A stretch of DNA of 46,729 bases from Muribaculaceae bacterium (GCA_017935045.1 JAGBIJ010000030.1:1-46729); one strand, 5' to 3'; numbered from the stretch's first letter, positions 34,001 to 43,390 are shown. The notes: a model not told the origin generated them from the sequence alone. Made by a program: numbers and translations.

Positions 34001-34717
34001 GGTGACCGCGAGATGGCCTACAGTCTGTACCTGGCCGGTTTCGATGTGAAAGACGTACACATGACCGACCTCACGACAGGCCGCGAGACTCTGGAAGATG
34101 TCAATATGATAGTATTCTGCGGCGGTTTCTCCAATTCCGACGTACTCGGTTCCGCCAAGGGATGGGCAGGCGGTTTCCTCTATAATGAAAAAGCCAATAC
34201 GGCTCTCAAGAATTTCTATGCACGCGAGGATACCCTCTCGCTCGGCATCTGCAACGGCTGCCAGCTGATGGCCGAACTGGGGCTGCTTTATCCCGAACAC
34301 AAAGAGCATCACAAATTACTGCACAACAACTCACATAAGTTTGAATCCTCCTTCCTCAGCGTGGAGATTCCGCAGAACGACAGCGTGATGTTCGGCTCAC
34401 TGAGCGGCACTAAGCTCGGTATCTGGGTGGCTCACGGCGAAGGCAAATTCTCGTTCCCGGAAAAACTGTCGGAGTACAACGTGATAGCCAAATATGCCTA
34501 CAGCCAGTATCCCGGCAACCCCAACGGTTCGTATGCCTCAATAGCGGGCGTGGCCAGCAAGGACGGTCGGCATCTGGCTATGATGCCCCACCTTGAACGC
34601 GCCATATTCCCCTGGCAGTGCGGAGTCTATCCTGACAGCCACAGGAACGACGAAGTTACCCCCTGGCTTGAGGCCTTCGTCAACGCCCGCCGCTGGATTG
34701 AACGTAAGTCAAAATAA
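31019..34717 (+). CDS. purL: Phosphoribosylformylglycinamidine synthase (FGAM synthase), one-chain PurL
   Basis: A 1232-residue enzyme of step four of purine synthesis, turning FGAR, glutamine and ATP into FGAM. The N-terminal linker domain (1-200) has SQVNSEHCRHKIFNG. The synthase core has AETHNFPTTVEPFNGAATG, GGEIRDRLGGGKAS and a second AIRS-like half (NIPTGKDSLSM). The C-terminal glutaminase (about 960-1232) has its nucleophile Cys1078 in LGICNGCQLM. The large one-chain form matches E. coli and Bacteroidetes rather than the three-subunit Bacillus type. It leads an operon: the lipoprotein gene starts ten bases after the stop, then murB overlaps. Confidence 0.93.
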   Translation: MITFFKKGSQRVIAVESDKELSEDMLARLSWLFDGATPLKSKRLTGKWIGPRKEMITPWSTNAVEITQNMGVDGISRIEEYFKTTADEPQYDRMLQRLYPDGLGKDIFEITRKPEDIIYITDLDAYNAQEGLALSADEISYLHSLEEKLGRKLTDSEVFGFSQVNSEHCRHKIFNGTFIIDGQEMPSSLFKLIKKTSQVNPNALVSAYKDNVAFVKGPKVQQFAPVNPDKPDFFEEKEIKTVISLKAETHNFPTTVEPFNGAATGTGGEIRDRLGGGKASLPIAGTAVYMTSYPRPDELRGWEMDAPAGRPWLYQTPEEILIKASNGASDFGNKFGQPLICGSVLTFEHQEHTRTLAYDKVIMLAGGVGFGTMKDAIKGEPEPGMKVVVMGGDNYRIGMGGGAVSSVETGQYDNSIELNAVQRANPEMQKRVSNVVRALAEMEDNPCVSIHDHGAGGHLNALSELVEATGGNINIDALPVGDPTLSAKEIIGNESQERMGLVMESQHTDMVRRIAERERAPFYVVGETTDDDRFVFTQADGVKPIDLAMADMFGNSPKTVMTDSTVRREYADVTYTADEIDKYLELVLQLEAVACKDWLTNKVDRSVTGKIARQQCQGELQLPLSDCGVVALDYHGKAGIATSIGHAPQAALIDPGKGSVLAIAEALTNISGALLKQGLRSVSLSANWMWPCKNQGEDARLYEAVQACSDFACALGINIPTGKDSLSMTQKYGDDKVYAPGTVIISAAGEVRNIRRVTSPVAKQKKSTLLYIDMSADALKLGGSAFAQALGKVGSEAPTVTDPAYFARTFDALQKLVERNLVLAQHDVSAGGLITTLLEMNFANVKGGMDVCLDAFGEQDIIKILFAENPAIVLQVADAKMDLAKDVLDSAQVKYHAIGSWCGDRMLHIRKGDFVRDFDIDALRDVWYRSSWLLDCDQSGEKCASERFSNYRKQPVRFRLPKDWKGRLADLGLNAYRPGRSGVKAAIIREKGVNGDREMAYSLYLAGFDVKDVHMTDLTTGRETLEDVNMIVFCGGFSNSDVLGSAKGWAGGFLYNEKANTALKNFYAREDTLSLGICNGCQLMAELGLLYPEHKEHHKLLHNNSHKFESSFLSVEIPQNDSVMFGSLSGTKLGIWVAHGEGKFSFPEKLSEYNVIAKYAYSQYPGNPNGSYASIAGVASKDGRHLAMMPHLERAIFPWQCGVYPDSHRNDEVTPWLEAFVNARRWIERKSK

Positions 34718-34726
34718 CGGCGCCGA

Positions 34727-35677
34727 ATGTACATTCCGGTCCGCATAGCCAGACTTAGAAATCTGTATCACATTGTTACCGTCGGCCTCGGCGCGACGGT
34801 AGCAATGTTGCTGTTTACATCGTGCTTTACCGGAATAGAGAGTACTCCGAAAATCAAGCTGTCACGTCAGGATATGGAGGAGACCGTCAGAGAAACCGAG
34901 GAACAGAAGCTTCTGGCTTCGGTCAGGCCCTCTTCCGCCTCCGAGTGGCAACCAGGCCATAAATTCGTCATTCTTGATGCCAAGGCAACCCGCATCTTCG
35001 ACATCCAATCCGCGCCCTCTCCCGGCAATATCCTGCATTTCAAGGGTATATCCCGGCGTATGAGCCCCGACGGACGGCAAAACGTGATACTTCAGTTTAC
35101 CGATGACGATGGTACGGTGTACAGCCACCTTACTGGGCGCGAATCGCCTGACGAGATTATGAGCGACCGGCTGCCTATGCTCGCCGACAAGGAGATGATC
35201 GATTCGCTTGACGCTCTGCTGCGCCAACGCAATGTCTGGATAATTACTGATCTGTGGCTGACAGAAGGAGACAAACCGCTGAAAGGGAGAAAATATATCC
35301 CGGTAACTGTCACGGCCGTACGCGCCGGCAGCGAATCCCTCCCCTATCGCGTATGCTTCAAGGCGGAAGGTCTGCCTGCGGCCTCGGTACTGATGACCGG
35401 AAGCGGCGCCACGGCATCAAGCAGGCCTTTCCAATCTCTGTTTTCGTTGTCCGACCCCCATATAAGACACAAAAACATCTCTGACGAAAACTGGGAATAC
35501 ATACAGCGGGGACAAGTAAAAGCCGGTATGACCAAGAAAGAATGTCGGCTTGCGCTCGGCTCCCCTGCAGACACTGATTCGGGCCACGATTACTCCAGCA
35601 CCAAGGATCTGTGGCTTTACCCCGACGGACGCTGGCTGCGCTTTGAAGACGGTCTGCTTATTGATTTTAGAAAATGA
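34727..35677 (+). CDS. Lipoprotein with BamE/SmpA-like C-terminal domain
   Basis: A 316-residue protein with a membrane-spanning signal segment (LGATVAMLLFTSC, lipobox FTSC, lipidated Cys about residue 33). Residues 40-215 form an envelope domain that I do not recognise. The last 60 residues (GQVKAGMTKKECRLALGSPA, then DLWLYPDGRWLRFEDGLLID) match the BamE/SmpA pattern of a helix then strands, used in outer-membrane assembly and anchoring. Its ATG follows purL by ten bases and its stop overlaps the murB fusion start (ATGA), so it is translationally coupled. The link with purine synthesis is probably just operon sharing. Confidence 0.75.
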   Translation: MYIPVRIARLRNLYHIVTVGLGATVAMLLFTSCFTGIESTPKIKLSRQDMEETVRETEEQKLLASVRPSSASEWQPGHKFVILDAKATRIFDIQSAPSPGNILHFKGISRRMSPDGRQNVILQFTDDDGTVYSHLTGRESPDEIMSDRLPMLADKEMIDSLDALLRQRNVWIITDLWLTEGDKPLKGRKYIPVTVTAVRAGSESLPYRVCFKAEGLPAASVLMTGSGATASSRPFQSLFSLSDPHIRHKNISDENWEYIQRGQVKAGMTKKECRLALGSPADTDSGHDYSSTKDLWLYPDGRWLRFEDGLLIDFRK

Positions 35678-37473
35678 CTATGAAAGAACTGATACGCAAA
35701 GATGTCGACATTACGGCCATGACCACATTCGGCATCCCGGTAAAAGCACGCTATTTTGCCGAATATTCGTCTCTCGCGGAACTGCAGGCCATAATGCGCA
35801 CTCCGGAATACCAGCAGAACGAGGCGCTGCATATAGGCGGCGGCTCTAATCTGCTGTTCGTCAATAATTTTGATGGAATTGTACTGCACTCCCGTATTAA
35901 AGGAATCAAAGAATACCGCAAGAACGACGACACAATCTACATCATAGCCGGAGCAGGCGAAAAGTGGTCTGACCTGGTAGATTATTGCGTCGGCCGGGGG
36001 TATGCCGGTATGGAGAATATGGCAGGCATACCTGGCGAGGCCGGCGCCTCGGCCATACAGAATGTAGGGGCTTACGGCGTGGAGGCTAAAGACGTGATAT
36101 TCAGCGTAGAATGTTACGACAGGCTCAGTCATCGCGTTGTGAGGTTTACAAATGATGAATGTAAATTCGCCTACCGAGACTCCATATTCAAGCATGAGGC
36201 CCGAGGACGATATTTCGTACTCAGAGTCAGCTACAGACTGACACCTTCGCCCATAGCGTCGACCCTGGAATACGGGCCGCTGCGCAGTCTGGGCGACACA
36301 CTGGGCCACCGGCCGACCCTGCGCGAAGTGAGGGACGAAGTCATACGTCTGCGCGACTCCAAACTACCAGACCCGAGCGTTATCGGAAGCGCAGGAAGTT
36401 TCTTCAAGAATCCCGTGATGCCGCGCAGGTACTTTGAGAAGACCGTCGCTCCGCTATGGCCAGAAGAAATACCCCACTACGATCTGCCCGGAGATATGGT
36501 CAAAGTGCCGGCCGGATGGCTGATCGAGCACGCCGGACTGAAAGGCAAACGCATAGGAGGCGCCGAGGTGTATCCGAAGCAGTGTCTGGTAATAGCCAAC
36601 ACCGGCAATGCCTCGGCAGCTTCCGTAACCGGTCTGTGTGACCTGATCCGCAAGACGGTACACAGCCGTTTCCGGATTCTGCTGCATCCGGAGGTAAACT
36701 TCATCGATACCTCGGTCCATATCGAGGTGCTGGGAAGCGGAACCTCGCGCGGCGTGCCTGAACCGGCTTGTCCGTGTGATGTATGCACGTCGTCCGATCC
36801 TAAGGATAAGCGTCTGCGCGCCTCCGTGCTGGTACGCACCCACGGTCTGAACATACTGATAGATGCTTCGCCCGACCTGCGCACTCAGCTGATACGCAGC
36901 CAAATCACTGACATCGACGCCACCCTCATCACGCATCAGCACTACGATCACGTCGGCGGCCTCGACGACCTGCGTGCCTTCTGTCTTGACAAGGATATGC
37001 CTCTGTATGCCAGCGCTGCAGTGGCGGCCGACCTGCGCAAACGTCTGGACTATGCTTTCCGGCCTCATCCGTACCCCGGCGTGCCGGTATTTGATGTCCA
37101 CGAAATCGGCGACCACACCTTCTACATCGACGGACTCGCCGTCACGCCCATTGCGGTAAAACATGCGAGTCTTCCCATACTCGGTTTCAGGATTGGACGT
37201 TTCGCATACATTACCGATGCAAAGACGATAGAAGAAAGCGAACTGGAAAAGCTGACAGGCCTGGATGTATTGATTGTCAACGCATTGCGTTTTGAACCAC
37301 ATTTCTCCCACTTTGACGTGCAGGAGGCGCTCGCCCTGATTGAACGCGTGAAGCCGCGGCAGGCATGGCTTACACATATCTGCCACGATATGGGCCGTCA
37401 CGAGGATGTCGCCCCCCGACTGCCTGAGAACGTGCATCTCGCATACGACGGGCTCAAAATATTGATACCTTAG
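35674..37473 (+). CDS. murB: MurB (UDP-MurNAc reductase) fused to PhnP-like MBL-fold hydrolase
   Basis: A 599-residue single chain. Residues 1-344 are MurB, which uses FAD and NADPH to reduce UDP-GlcNAc-enolpyruvate to UDP-MurNAc: GGGSNLL, MAGIPGEAGASAIQNVGAYG, catalytic Arg168 in YRDS, Ser242 in GSFFKNP and Glu340 in HPEVNFI. After a three-residue link the sequence becomes a PhnP-like MBL enzyme (345-599): EVLGSGTSRGVP, a CPCDVC zinc-knot, HQHYDHVGG (His421, His423, Asp425, His426), His497, YITDAK Asp515 and THICHD. In other Bacteroidetes these are, as I recall, adjacent separate genes. No stop or frame break lies at the join (36703-36717). The start overlaps the lipoprotein stop; an ATG at 35680 is possible. 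Confidence 0.9.
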   Translation: MTMKELIRKDVDITAMTTFGIPVKARYFAEYSSLAELQAIMRTPEYQQNEALHIGGGSNLLFVNNFDGIVLHSRIKGIKEYRKNDDTIYIIAGAGEKWSDLVDYCVGRGYAGMENMAGIPGEAGASAIQNVGAYGVEAKDVIFSVECYDRLSHRVVRFTNDECKFAYRDSIFKHEARGRYFVLRVSYRLTPSPIASTLEYGPLRSLGDTLGHRPTLREVRDEVIRLRDSKLPDPSVIGSAGSFFKNPVMPRRYFEKTVAPLWPEEIPHYDLPGDMVKVPAGWLIEHAGLKGKRIGGAEVYPKQCLVIANTGNASAASVTGLCDLIRKTVHSRFRILLHPEVNFIDTSVHIEVLGSGTSRGVPEPACPCDVCTSSDPKDKRLRASVLVRTHGLNILIDASPDLRTQLIRSQITDIDATLITHQHYDHVGGLDDLRAFCLDKDMPLYASAAVAADLRKRLDYAFRPHPYPGVPVFDVHEIGDHTFYIDGLAVTPIAVKHASLPILGFRIGRFAYITDAKTIEESELEKLTGLDVLIVNALRFEPHFSHFDVQEALALIERVKPRQAWLTHICHDMGRHEDVAPRLPENVHLAYDGLKILIP

Positions 37474-37497
37474 ACAGCATAATATTCCATTTTTTTC

Positions 37498-37563
37498 TTG
37501 CATATCACAGAACTTATTCATACCTTTACGTGAAATTTCAAGCCGACAGGCATCTTGAAATTT
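37498..37563 (+). promoter_or_regulatory. gcv operon promoter and 5'-end hairpin
   Basis: TTG (37498-37500), 20-base spacer, TACCTTTA (37521-37528) is a near-consensus promoter. The transcript would start about 37534, in a hairpin AAATTTCAAG (37533-37542) with CTTGAAATTT (37554-37563). The hairpin could instead end the murB fusion transcript. No glycine riboswitch motif is seen in the 5' leader. Confidence 0.5.
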
Positions 37564-37630
37564 TACAAATAGGCTATATTAACCCGGATAAACAACGAAC
37601 TAAACCGTAATATATCTTAAATCTATTATA

Positions 37631-38728
37631 ATGGAAGAAAATCTGATTAAAACGTGTCTTCACGACCGTCACGTAAAGCAAGGCGCGCTCATGTCTCCTT
37701 TCGGTGGATTTGACATGCCTATACAGTATACCACCATCATCGAAGAGCACAATGCCGTACGCCACAACGTAGGCGTATTCGATGTCAGCCACATGGGCGA
37801 GGTCAGAGTAAAAGGCAAGGATGCCTACAAATTCGTAAGCTACATCTTCGTAAACGACGTTACCGGCGCTCCCGACGGACAGATTTTCTACGGTATGATG
37901 TGCCATGAGAATGGCGGTACTGTGGATGACCTTCTGGTCTACAAAGTAAACGACGAGGAATACTTCCTGGTAATCAACGCAGCCAATATAGCCAAGGATT
38001 ACGCCTGGATCGAGCAGAACGCCAAGGGCTTCGACGTAGAAGTCAAGAACGAGAGCGACTACTATGGCGAAGTGGCCGTACAGGGACCTGAGGCAGAGGA
38101 AGTGCTGATGCGCATACTCGGTCTTCCCCTCGATGAGATAGCTTTCTATAACTTCAAGACTTTCCATATCGAGGGCGAGGACGTCATAATCTCGCGTACC
38201 GGCTATACCGGCGAAGATGGCTTTGAGGTCTACGGCTCACATGATTTTACCCGCCGCCTGTGGGACAAACTGATGGAAGCCGGCGTCACTCCCTGCGGTC
38301 TGGGCTGCCGCGACACCCTGCGCTTCGAGGTAGGTCTGCCCCTCTATGGCGACGAACTGGCCGACGACATCACTCCGCTTGAGGCAAGCCTGAGCATGTT
38401 CGTGAAGCTCGACAAACCTACCGACTTCATCGGCCGCGAAGCTCTGGCCAAACAGAAAGCCGAAGGCGTGACTCGCCGCATCATCGGAATCGAGCTTGAA
38501 GGCAAAGCCATACCGCGCCACGGCTATCCTGTAGAGGCCGACGGCAAGGAGATAGGTTATGTGACTACCGGCTACAACTCCATCTCCACGGGCAAGAGCG
38601 TAGCCATGGCCATGGTCGAGAAGCCCTACGCCAAGCTGGGCACTCCCGTAGCCGTGCGTATCCGCAAGAAGACCTTCCCGGGCACTGTGGTCAAAAAACG
38701 CTTCTACGACAAAAACTACAAGAAATAA
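37631..38728 (+). CDS. gcvT: Glycine cleavage T protein (aminomethyltransferase)
   Basis: A 365-residue protein that takes the methylamine group from lipoyl H protein and passes the one-carbon unit to tetrahydrofolate, releasing ammonia. MSPFGGFDMPIQYTTIIEEH opens the family pattern; FDVSHMGEV and EVYGSHDFTRRLW follow. The C-terminal beta-barrel carries GFEVYG and GLGCRDTLRFEVGLPLYG. Length is usual. It leads the five-gene operon gcvT-H-PA-PB-lpd with 24 bases to gcvH. Confidence 0.93.
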   Translation: MEENLIKTCLHDRHVKQGALMSPFGGFDMPIQYTTIIEEHNAVRHNVGVFDVSHMGEVRVKGKDAYKFVSYIFVNDVTGAPDGQIFYGMMCHENGGTVDDLLVYKVNDEEYFLVINAANIAKDYAWIEQNAKGFDVEVKNESDYYGEVAVQGPEAEEVLMRILGLPLDEIAFYNFKTFHIEGEDVIISRTGYTGEDGFEVYGSHDFTRRLWDKLMEAGVTPCGLGCRDTLRFEVGLPLYGDELADDITPLEASLSMFVKLDKPTDFIGREALAKQKAEGVTRRIIGIELEGKAIPRHGYPVEADGKEIGYVTTGYNSISTGKSVAMAMVEKPYAKLGTPVAVRIRKKTFPGTVVKKRFYDKNYKK

Positions 38729-38752
38729 TTCTAATAAAACCATAAAATCATC

Positions 38753-39133
38753 ATGAGCAAAGTATTAGACAATCTCCGTTATGCCGACTCCCACGAGTGG
38801 GTACTGGTAGAAGGCGACATCGCCACTGTAGGCATCACTGATTACGCACAGCACGCTCTCGGCAATATCGTATACGTCGACATGCCCGAGATTGGTGACG
38901 AAGTAGTCGCCGGCGAAGAGTTCGGCGCCGTTGAATCCGTAAAGGCAGCAAGCGACCTCATCTCCCCCGTCAGCGGCGAGGTTGTGGAAATCAACGAGGC
39001 TCTCGAGGACGCACCCGAACTCATCAACGAAGACGCCTTCGCCAACTGGATTATGAAGGTAAAACTCTCTGACGCAGCCGAGGCCGATGCTCTGCTTGAC
39101 GCAGCCGCCTACGCCAAATTATGCGAAGAGTAA
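38753..39133 (+). CDS. gcvH: Glycine cleavage H protein
   Basis: A 126-residue lipoyl carrier. The lipoylated Lys64 lies in GAVESVKAASDLISPVSGEV, the canonical hairpin. It shuttles the reaction intermediate between P, T and L proteins. It is the second gene of the operon. An 88-base gap with a hairpin (39176-39204) separates it from gcvPA. Confidence 0.95.
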   Translation: MSKVLDNLRYADSHEWVLVEGDIATVGITDYAQHALGNIVYVDMPEIGDEVVAGEEFGAVESVKAASDLISPVSGEVVEINEALEDAPELINEDAFANWIMKVKLSDAAEADALLDAAAYAKLCEE

Positions 39134-39175
39134 TATCTGACCCAGTGACTTCACTTCAGACAACCCATTAAGACA

Positions 39176-39204
39176 TAGAGGCTATGCTTCAGGCTTGGCC
39201 TCTA
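39176..39204 (+). other. Intercistronic hairpin between gcvH and gcvPA
   Basis: TAGAGGC (39176-39182) pairs with GCCTCTA (39198-39204). It lies in the only large gap of the operon. It could set a higher H-protein level by slowing decay or partly ending transcription. Confidence 0.4.
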
Positions 39205-39222
39205 TACTTATAATTATAGATT

Positions 39223-40548
39223 ATGAGCAACAAATTCATCCCTCATACTCCGGATGACATCGCCCGCATGCTGGAGCGCATCGGCGTAAAGAGCATCGAC
39301 GACCTCTATGCCGAGGTGCCCGCCGAAGTCATCTTCAAGGAGGATTACAATATACCCTCCGCAATGTCCGAGCTGGAGATACGCGATTTCTTCAGCAAAC
39401 TCGGCGACAAAAACAAGCAGCTGACCATCTTCGCCGGCGGCGGAGTGTATGACCATTACTCGCCTTCTGTCATCAGCCATCTGCTGGCACGCAGCGAGTT
39501 TTACACAGCCTATACTCCATATCAGCCCGAAATCTCGCAAGGCACGCTTCAATACATATTTGAATATCAGAGCATGATTGCCGAGCTTACCGGCATGGAG
39601 TGCTCCAACGCCTCGATGTACGACGGAGCGACAGCCACTGCCGAGACTGCCTTCATGATGGTAGCCTCGGCTCGCAAGAAAAACCGCGTGCTTATCTCCT
39701 CTACCCTCTCCGACCGCGTAGTCGCCGTGGTAAAGACTTACACTCGCTTCCACGGCGTAGATCTGGACATCATACCCGAGAAAGACGGTGTGACCGATCT
39801 CGACGCACTCAGGAAATTGCTGGAGAAAGGCGACGTGGCAGGCGTGATTCTGCCCACTCCCAATAAATACGGTATCATAGAAGACTTTTCCGGCATAGCC
39901 GACGAGGTACACGCCGCCAAGGCTCTGCTTGCCATCAACGCCGATCCCTCGGCGCTGGCCGTATTGCGCACTCCGGCTGAATGGGGCGCCGACATCGCCT
40001 GCGGCGACGGTCAGACCTTAGGCATGCCCCTGAGTTTCGGCGGCCCGTATCTGGGCTACATCGCCTGCTCCAAAGCGCAGCTCCGCAAGATGCCCGGCCG
40101 CGTCGTAGGCGTCACTACCGATGCCGACGGCAAGCGCGCGTACGTGCTTACGCTCCAGGCCCGCGAGCAGCATATCCGCCGCGAGAAAGCGACCTCCAAC
40201 ATCTGCTCCAATCAGAGCCTTATGGCGCTGTATGCCACAGTCTACGTAGCCCTCATGGGACGCAAGGGTCTGGTCGAGGTCAACGAAATGTCGGCCGATG
40301 GCGCCCACTACCTGTTTGACAAACTCACAGCAAGCGGCAAATACACCCCGGCCTTCCCCGGCAAGCCTTTCCTCAAGGAGTTTGTCGTCCATACGGAGCT
40401 CGACATCAAGGCCCTCAACAAGCGACTTGCCGACAACGGCATCATGGGCGGCATAGACCTGGGCGACGGCAACCTGATGCTCGCCGTTACAGAGAAGCGT
40501 TCGCTGGAAGAAATCGACCGTTTAATCAAATTAATGACTGAGGCTTAA
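39223..40548 (+). CDS. gcvPA: Glycine dehydrogenase (P protein) subunit 1
   Basis: A 441-residue subunit of the split P protein. GGGVYDHYSPSVISHLLARS, YTPYQPEISQGTLQ, MYDGATATAETAFMM and FGGPYLGY are typical of the N-terminal half. It lacks the PLP Lys, which sits in subunit 2, and forms with it an alpha2-beta2 decarboxylase. Three bases separate it from gcvPB. The two-subunit form is the Gram-positive/archaeal layout. Confidence 0.93.
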   Translation: MSNKFIPHTPDDIARMLERIGVKSIDDLYAEVPAEVIFKEDYNIPSAMSELEIRDFFSKLGDKNKQLTIFAGGGVYDHYSPSVISHLLARSEFYTAYTPYQPEISQGTLQYIFEYQSMIAELTGMECSNASMYDGATATAETAFMMVASARKKNRVLISSTLSDRVVAVVKTYTRFHGVDLDIIPEKDGVTDLDALRKLLEKGDVAGVILPTPNKYGIIEDFSGIADEVHAAKALLAINADPSALAVLRTPAEWGADIACGDGQTLGMPLSFGGPYLGYIACSKAQLRKMPGRVVGVTTDADGKRAYVLTLQAREQHIRREKATSNICSNQSLMALYATVYVALMGRKGLVEVNEMSADGAHYLFDKLTASGKYTPAFPGKPFLKEFVVHTELDIKALNKRLADNGIMGGIDLGDGNLMLAVTEKRSLEEIDRLIKLMTEA

Positions 40549-40551
40549 GCG

Positions 40552-42018
40552 ATGAAATACTACGATAAACTGATATTTGAACTTTCTCACTCCGGCCGTA
40601 AGGGCTATGAGCTTCCTGCCAACAAAATAGCAGGTCACGCACTCGAGTCTATCCCGGAATCGCTGCGCCGCTCCGTGCCTGCCGAGCTGCCCGAAGTCAG
40701 CGAGCCGGACGTCGTACGCCACTATACTAATCTGTCGTCCAAGAACTTCGGCGTGGACACAGGCTTCTATCCCCTGGGCTCTTGTACGATGAAGTACAAC
40801 CCGAAAATCAACGAGGAGATAGCCCAGCTGCCCGCATTCGCGTCGCTCCATCCTCTTCAGGACTCCGATACTGTGCAGGGCGCGCTTGAAGTCTACTACA
40901 ATCTCCAGCAGGCCCTCGCCTCCATCGCCGGTCTGTCTGAATTCACTCTCAACCCGTACGCCGGCGCCCACGGCGAGCTGACCGGTCTGCTCGTGATGCG
41001 CACTTACCACGAAAAGCGCGGCGACACCAAGCGCAGAAAGGTAATCGTGCCCGACTCAGCCCACGGCACCAATCCCGCTTCCGCCATGGTCGCCGGACTT
41101 GATGTGGTAGAGGTAAAATCCAAACCCAACGGATCTATCGACGTCGAGGATCTCAAGCCCCTGCTCAACGACGAGATAGCCGGTATCATGATGACCAATC
41201 CCAACACGCTGGGCATGTTTGAGACCGAAATCATGGAGATAGCCGACCTGGTGCATAAGGCTGGCGGTCTGCTCTATTATGACGGCGCCAACCTCAATCC
41301 CCTGCTGGGTCGCGTGCGCCCGGGCGACATGGGCTTTGACATCATGCACATCAACCTCCACAAGACATTCTCCACGCCTCACGGCGGCGGCGGCCCCGGC
41401 TCAGGTCCCGTAGGCGTACGCAAAGGTCTGGAGGAATACCTGCCCAATCCCCATGTCCGCAAGGATGCCGACGGACGCTTCTACGTCGATTTCGGCAAGG
41501 ACAGCCTCGGCTCTGTGTCCACATTCCTGGGCAACTTCGGAGTGATGCTTAAGGCTTACGCGTATATTCTGACGCTCGGCAAGGAAAATATACGTAACGT
41601 CGGTCCCATGGCCACACTCAACGCCAACTATATCAAGGAGTCGCTCAAAGATGACTACCTGCTCCCCATCGAAGGCGTATGCAAACATGAATTCGTATTC
41701 GACGGACTGAAGGACAAAAGCACCGGCGTGACTACGCTCAATGTTGCCAAACGTCTGCTGGACTACGGTTTCCACGCTCCCACAATCTATTTCCCGCTGC
41801 TCTTCCATGAGTCCATGATGATAGAGCCGACCGAGACTGAGAGCCTGGAAACGCTCGACGAGTTCATCGACGTAATGCACAAAGTAGCCCGCGAAGCCGC
41901 AGAGAACCCCGATCTCGTTAAGGAGGCGCCCGTCACTACCCTTGTGCGCAAACTCGATGAAACAACAGCAGCCAAGCATCCGGTACTGACTTATAAAGCC
42001 ATGCTCGCCAATGACTGA
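40552..42018 (+). CDS. gcvPB: Glycine dehydrogenase (P protein) subunit 2
   Basis: A 488-residue PLP subunit. [20 protein letters not shown] near the start, NPNTLGMFE and [10 protein letters not shown] mark the fold. The PLP-binding Lys271 is in [18 protein letters not shown]. It decarboxylates glycine and loads aminomethyl on the H protein. Its stop overlaps the lpd start by eight bases, so the operon is tightly coupled. Confidence 0.93.
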   Translation: MKYYDKLIFELSHSGRKGYELPANKIAGHALESIPESLRRSVPAELPEVSEPDVVRHYTNLSSKNFGVDTGFYPLGSCTMKYNPKINEEIAQLPAFASLHPLQDSDTVQGALEVYYNLQQALASIAGLSEFTLNPYAGAHGELTGLLVMRTYHEKRGDTKRRKVIVPDSAHGTNPASAMVAGLDVVEVKSKPNGSIDVEDLKPLLNDEIAGIMMTNPNTLGMFETEIMEIADLVHKAGGLLYYDGANLNPLLGRVRPGDMGFDIMHINLHKTFSTPHGGGGPGSGPVGVRKGLEEYLPNPHVRKDADGRFYVDFGKDSLGSVSTFLGNFGVMLKAYAYILTLGKENIRNVGPMATLNANYIKESLKDDYLLPIEGVCKHEFVFDGLKDKSTGVTTLNVAKRLLDYGFHAPTIYFPLLFHESMMIEPTETESLETLDEFIDVMHKVAREAAENPDLVKEAPVTTLVRKLDETTAAKHPVLTYKAMLAND

Positions 42019-43369
42019 AGCTGATATTCTGATAATAGGCGCCGGTCCCGGCGGTTATGAGACCGCCCTGACCGCCGCCAAGCGCGGCAAGAAGGTAGTG
42101 CTGTTTGAGGGCGCTCACCTCGGCGGCACATGCCTTAACGCCGGCTGCATCCCTACCAAGTGTCTGTGCAAGAACGCCGAGATACTGTCCCAGTTCAAGG
42201 AAGCAGACAAATTCGGCATCGACGAATTCACATTCCAGTTTGACTTCAACAAAGTCATGGAGCGCAAGAACGAGGTCATCTCTACCCTGCGCGGCGGTAT
42301 CGAGGCTATGATGAAGCAGGCCAAGGTAACTGTAGTACCGGCGTTCGCCTCCTTCAAGGACAGCCATACTGTAGTGGCCGACGGCGAGGAATACACAGCT
42401 CCCTACATCATCATAGCCACCGGCTCCGTATCCAAGTCGCTGCCGATACCCGGCGCAGACCTGGAGTGCGTGCGCACCTCGACCGAGCTGCTTGACATCG
42501 AATACGTGCCCGAAAGTCTCACTATCGTGGGCGGCGGTGTCATCGGCATGGAGTTCGCCTCTATCTTCAACGCCATGGGCTCGAAAGTAACCGTCATCGA
42601 GTTCATGAAGCAGATTCTGCCGCCATTTGACTCCGACATAGCCAAGCGCCTGAAGCAGTCGCTGGCAAAGAAAGGCATAGAAATACTGACCTCCGCGGCT
42701 GTCAAGAGAATTGAGCAGAACGAGAGCTACGAGATAGTGACCACATACGAGTGCAAGGGCAAAGAGGCCTCTGTGACCAGCACCGACCTGCTTATGGCCG
42801 TAGGCCGCGCGCCGCGCCTCGATGGTCTGAATCTGGAGAGCGCCGGCGTAGAGTTCACTCCGCGCGGCATAACCGTCGACGACAACATGCGCACCAATGT
42901 GCCGCATATCTTCGCAATCGGCGATGTCAATGCCCGCATGATGCTGGCCCATGTGGCTACATTCCAGGGCTTGCGTGCCCTCAACGCCATAGACTCGCGC
43001 GCAGACAGCATCTACTTCTCCATCGTACCATCAGCCGTATTTACCGTACCCGAGTGCGGCATGGCCGGCAAGACCACAGAGCAATGCAAGGCCGAAGGCA
43101 TAGCCGTAAAGACCGGCACATCCTTCTTCCGCGCCAATGGCAAGGCTCTGGCCTTAGGCGAACCGGAAGGCATCTGCAAACTGATATTCCGCGCCGAAGA
43201 CATGCGCCTGATAGGCGCCCACATAATGGGCGTGCAGGCAGCAGACCTGGCACAGCAGGCAGCAGACCTTATGGCACGCGGCACAACCCACGACCAGATG
43301 ACCGACATCATCTTCGGACATCCTACCGTATCGGAAGTGCTGCTCAACGCCTGCCACAACCTGAAATAA
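42011..43369 (+). CDS. lpdA: Dihydrolipoyl dehydrogenase (L protein)
   Basis: A 452-residue flavoprotein: N-terminal FAD motif [10 protein letters not shown], redox-active Cys41 and Cys46 in [15 protein letters not shown]-binding [12 protein letters not shown], and the C-terminal His437/Glu442 pair in [10 protein letters not shown] that completes the neighbouring active site. It reoxidises the dihydrolipoyl H protein with NAD. Its place at the end of the gcv operon suggests a dedicated L protein rather than the pyruvate-dehydrogenase one. A strong terminator follows. Confidence 0.93.
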   Translation: MTEADILIIGAGPGGYETALTAAKRGKKVVLFEGAHLGGTCLNAGCIPTKCLCKNAEILSQFKEADKFGIDEFTFQFDFNKVMERKNEVISTLRGGIEAMMKQAKVTVVPAFASFKDSHTVVADGEEYTAPYIIIATGSVSKSLPIPGADLECVRTSTELLDIEYVPESLTIVGGGVIGMEFASIFNAMGSKVTVIEFMKQILPPFDSDIAKRLKQSLAKKGIEILTSAAVKRIEQNESYEIVTTYECKGKEASVTSTDLLMAVGRAPRLDGLNLESAGVEFTPRGITVDDNMRTNVPHIFAIGDVNARMMLAHVATFQGLRALNAIDSRADSIYFSIVPSAVFTVPECGMAGKTTEQCKAEGIAVKTGTSFFRANGKALALGEPEGICKLIFRAEDMRLIGAHIMGVQAADLAQQAADLMARGTTHDQMTDIIFGHPTVSEVLLNACHNLK

Positions 43370-43390
43370 CAGTACTTTTCACTGACAAAG

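Noticed and set aside
37534-37630. Possible glycine riboswitch before gcvT
   Set aside because: The leader is too short and lacks the conserved glycine-aptamer cores; only a simple hairpin is present.
41936-42952. 338-codon antisense frame over lpd
   Set aside because: A shadow of the lpd gene; low-complexity composition typical of antisense frames.
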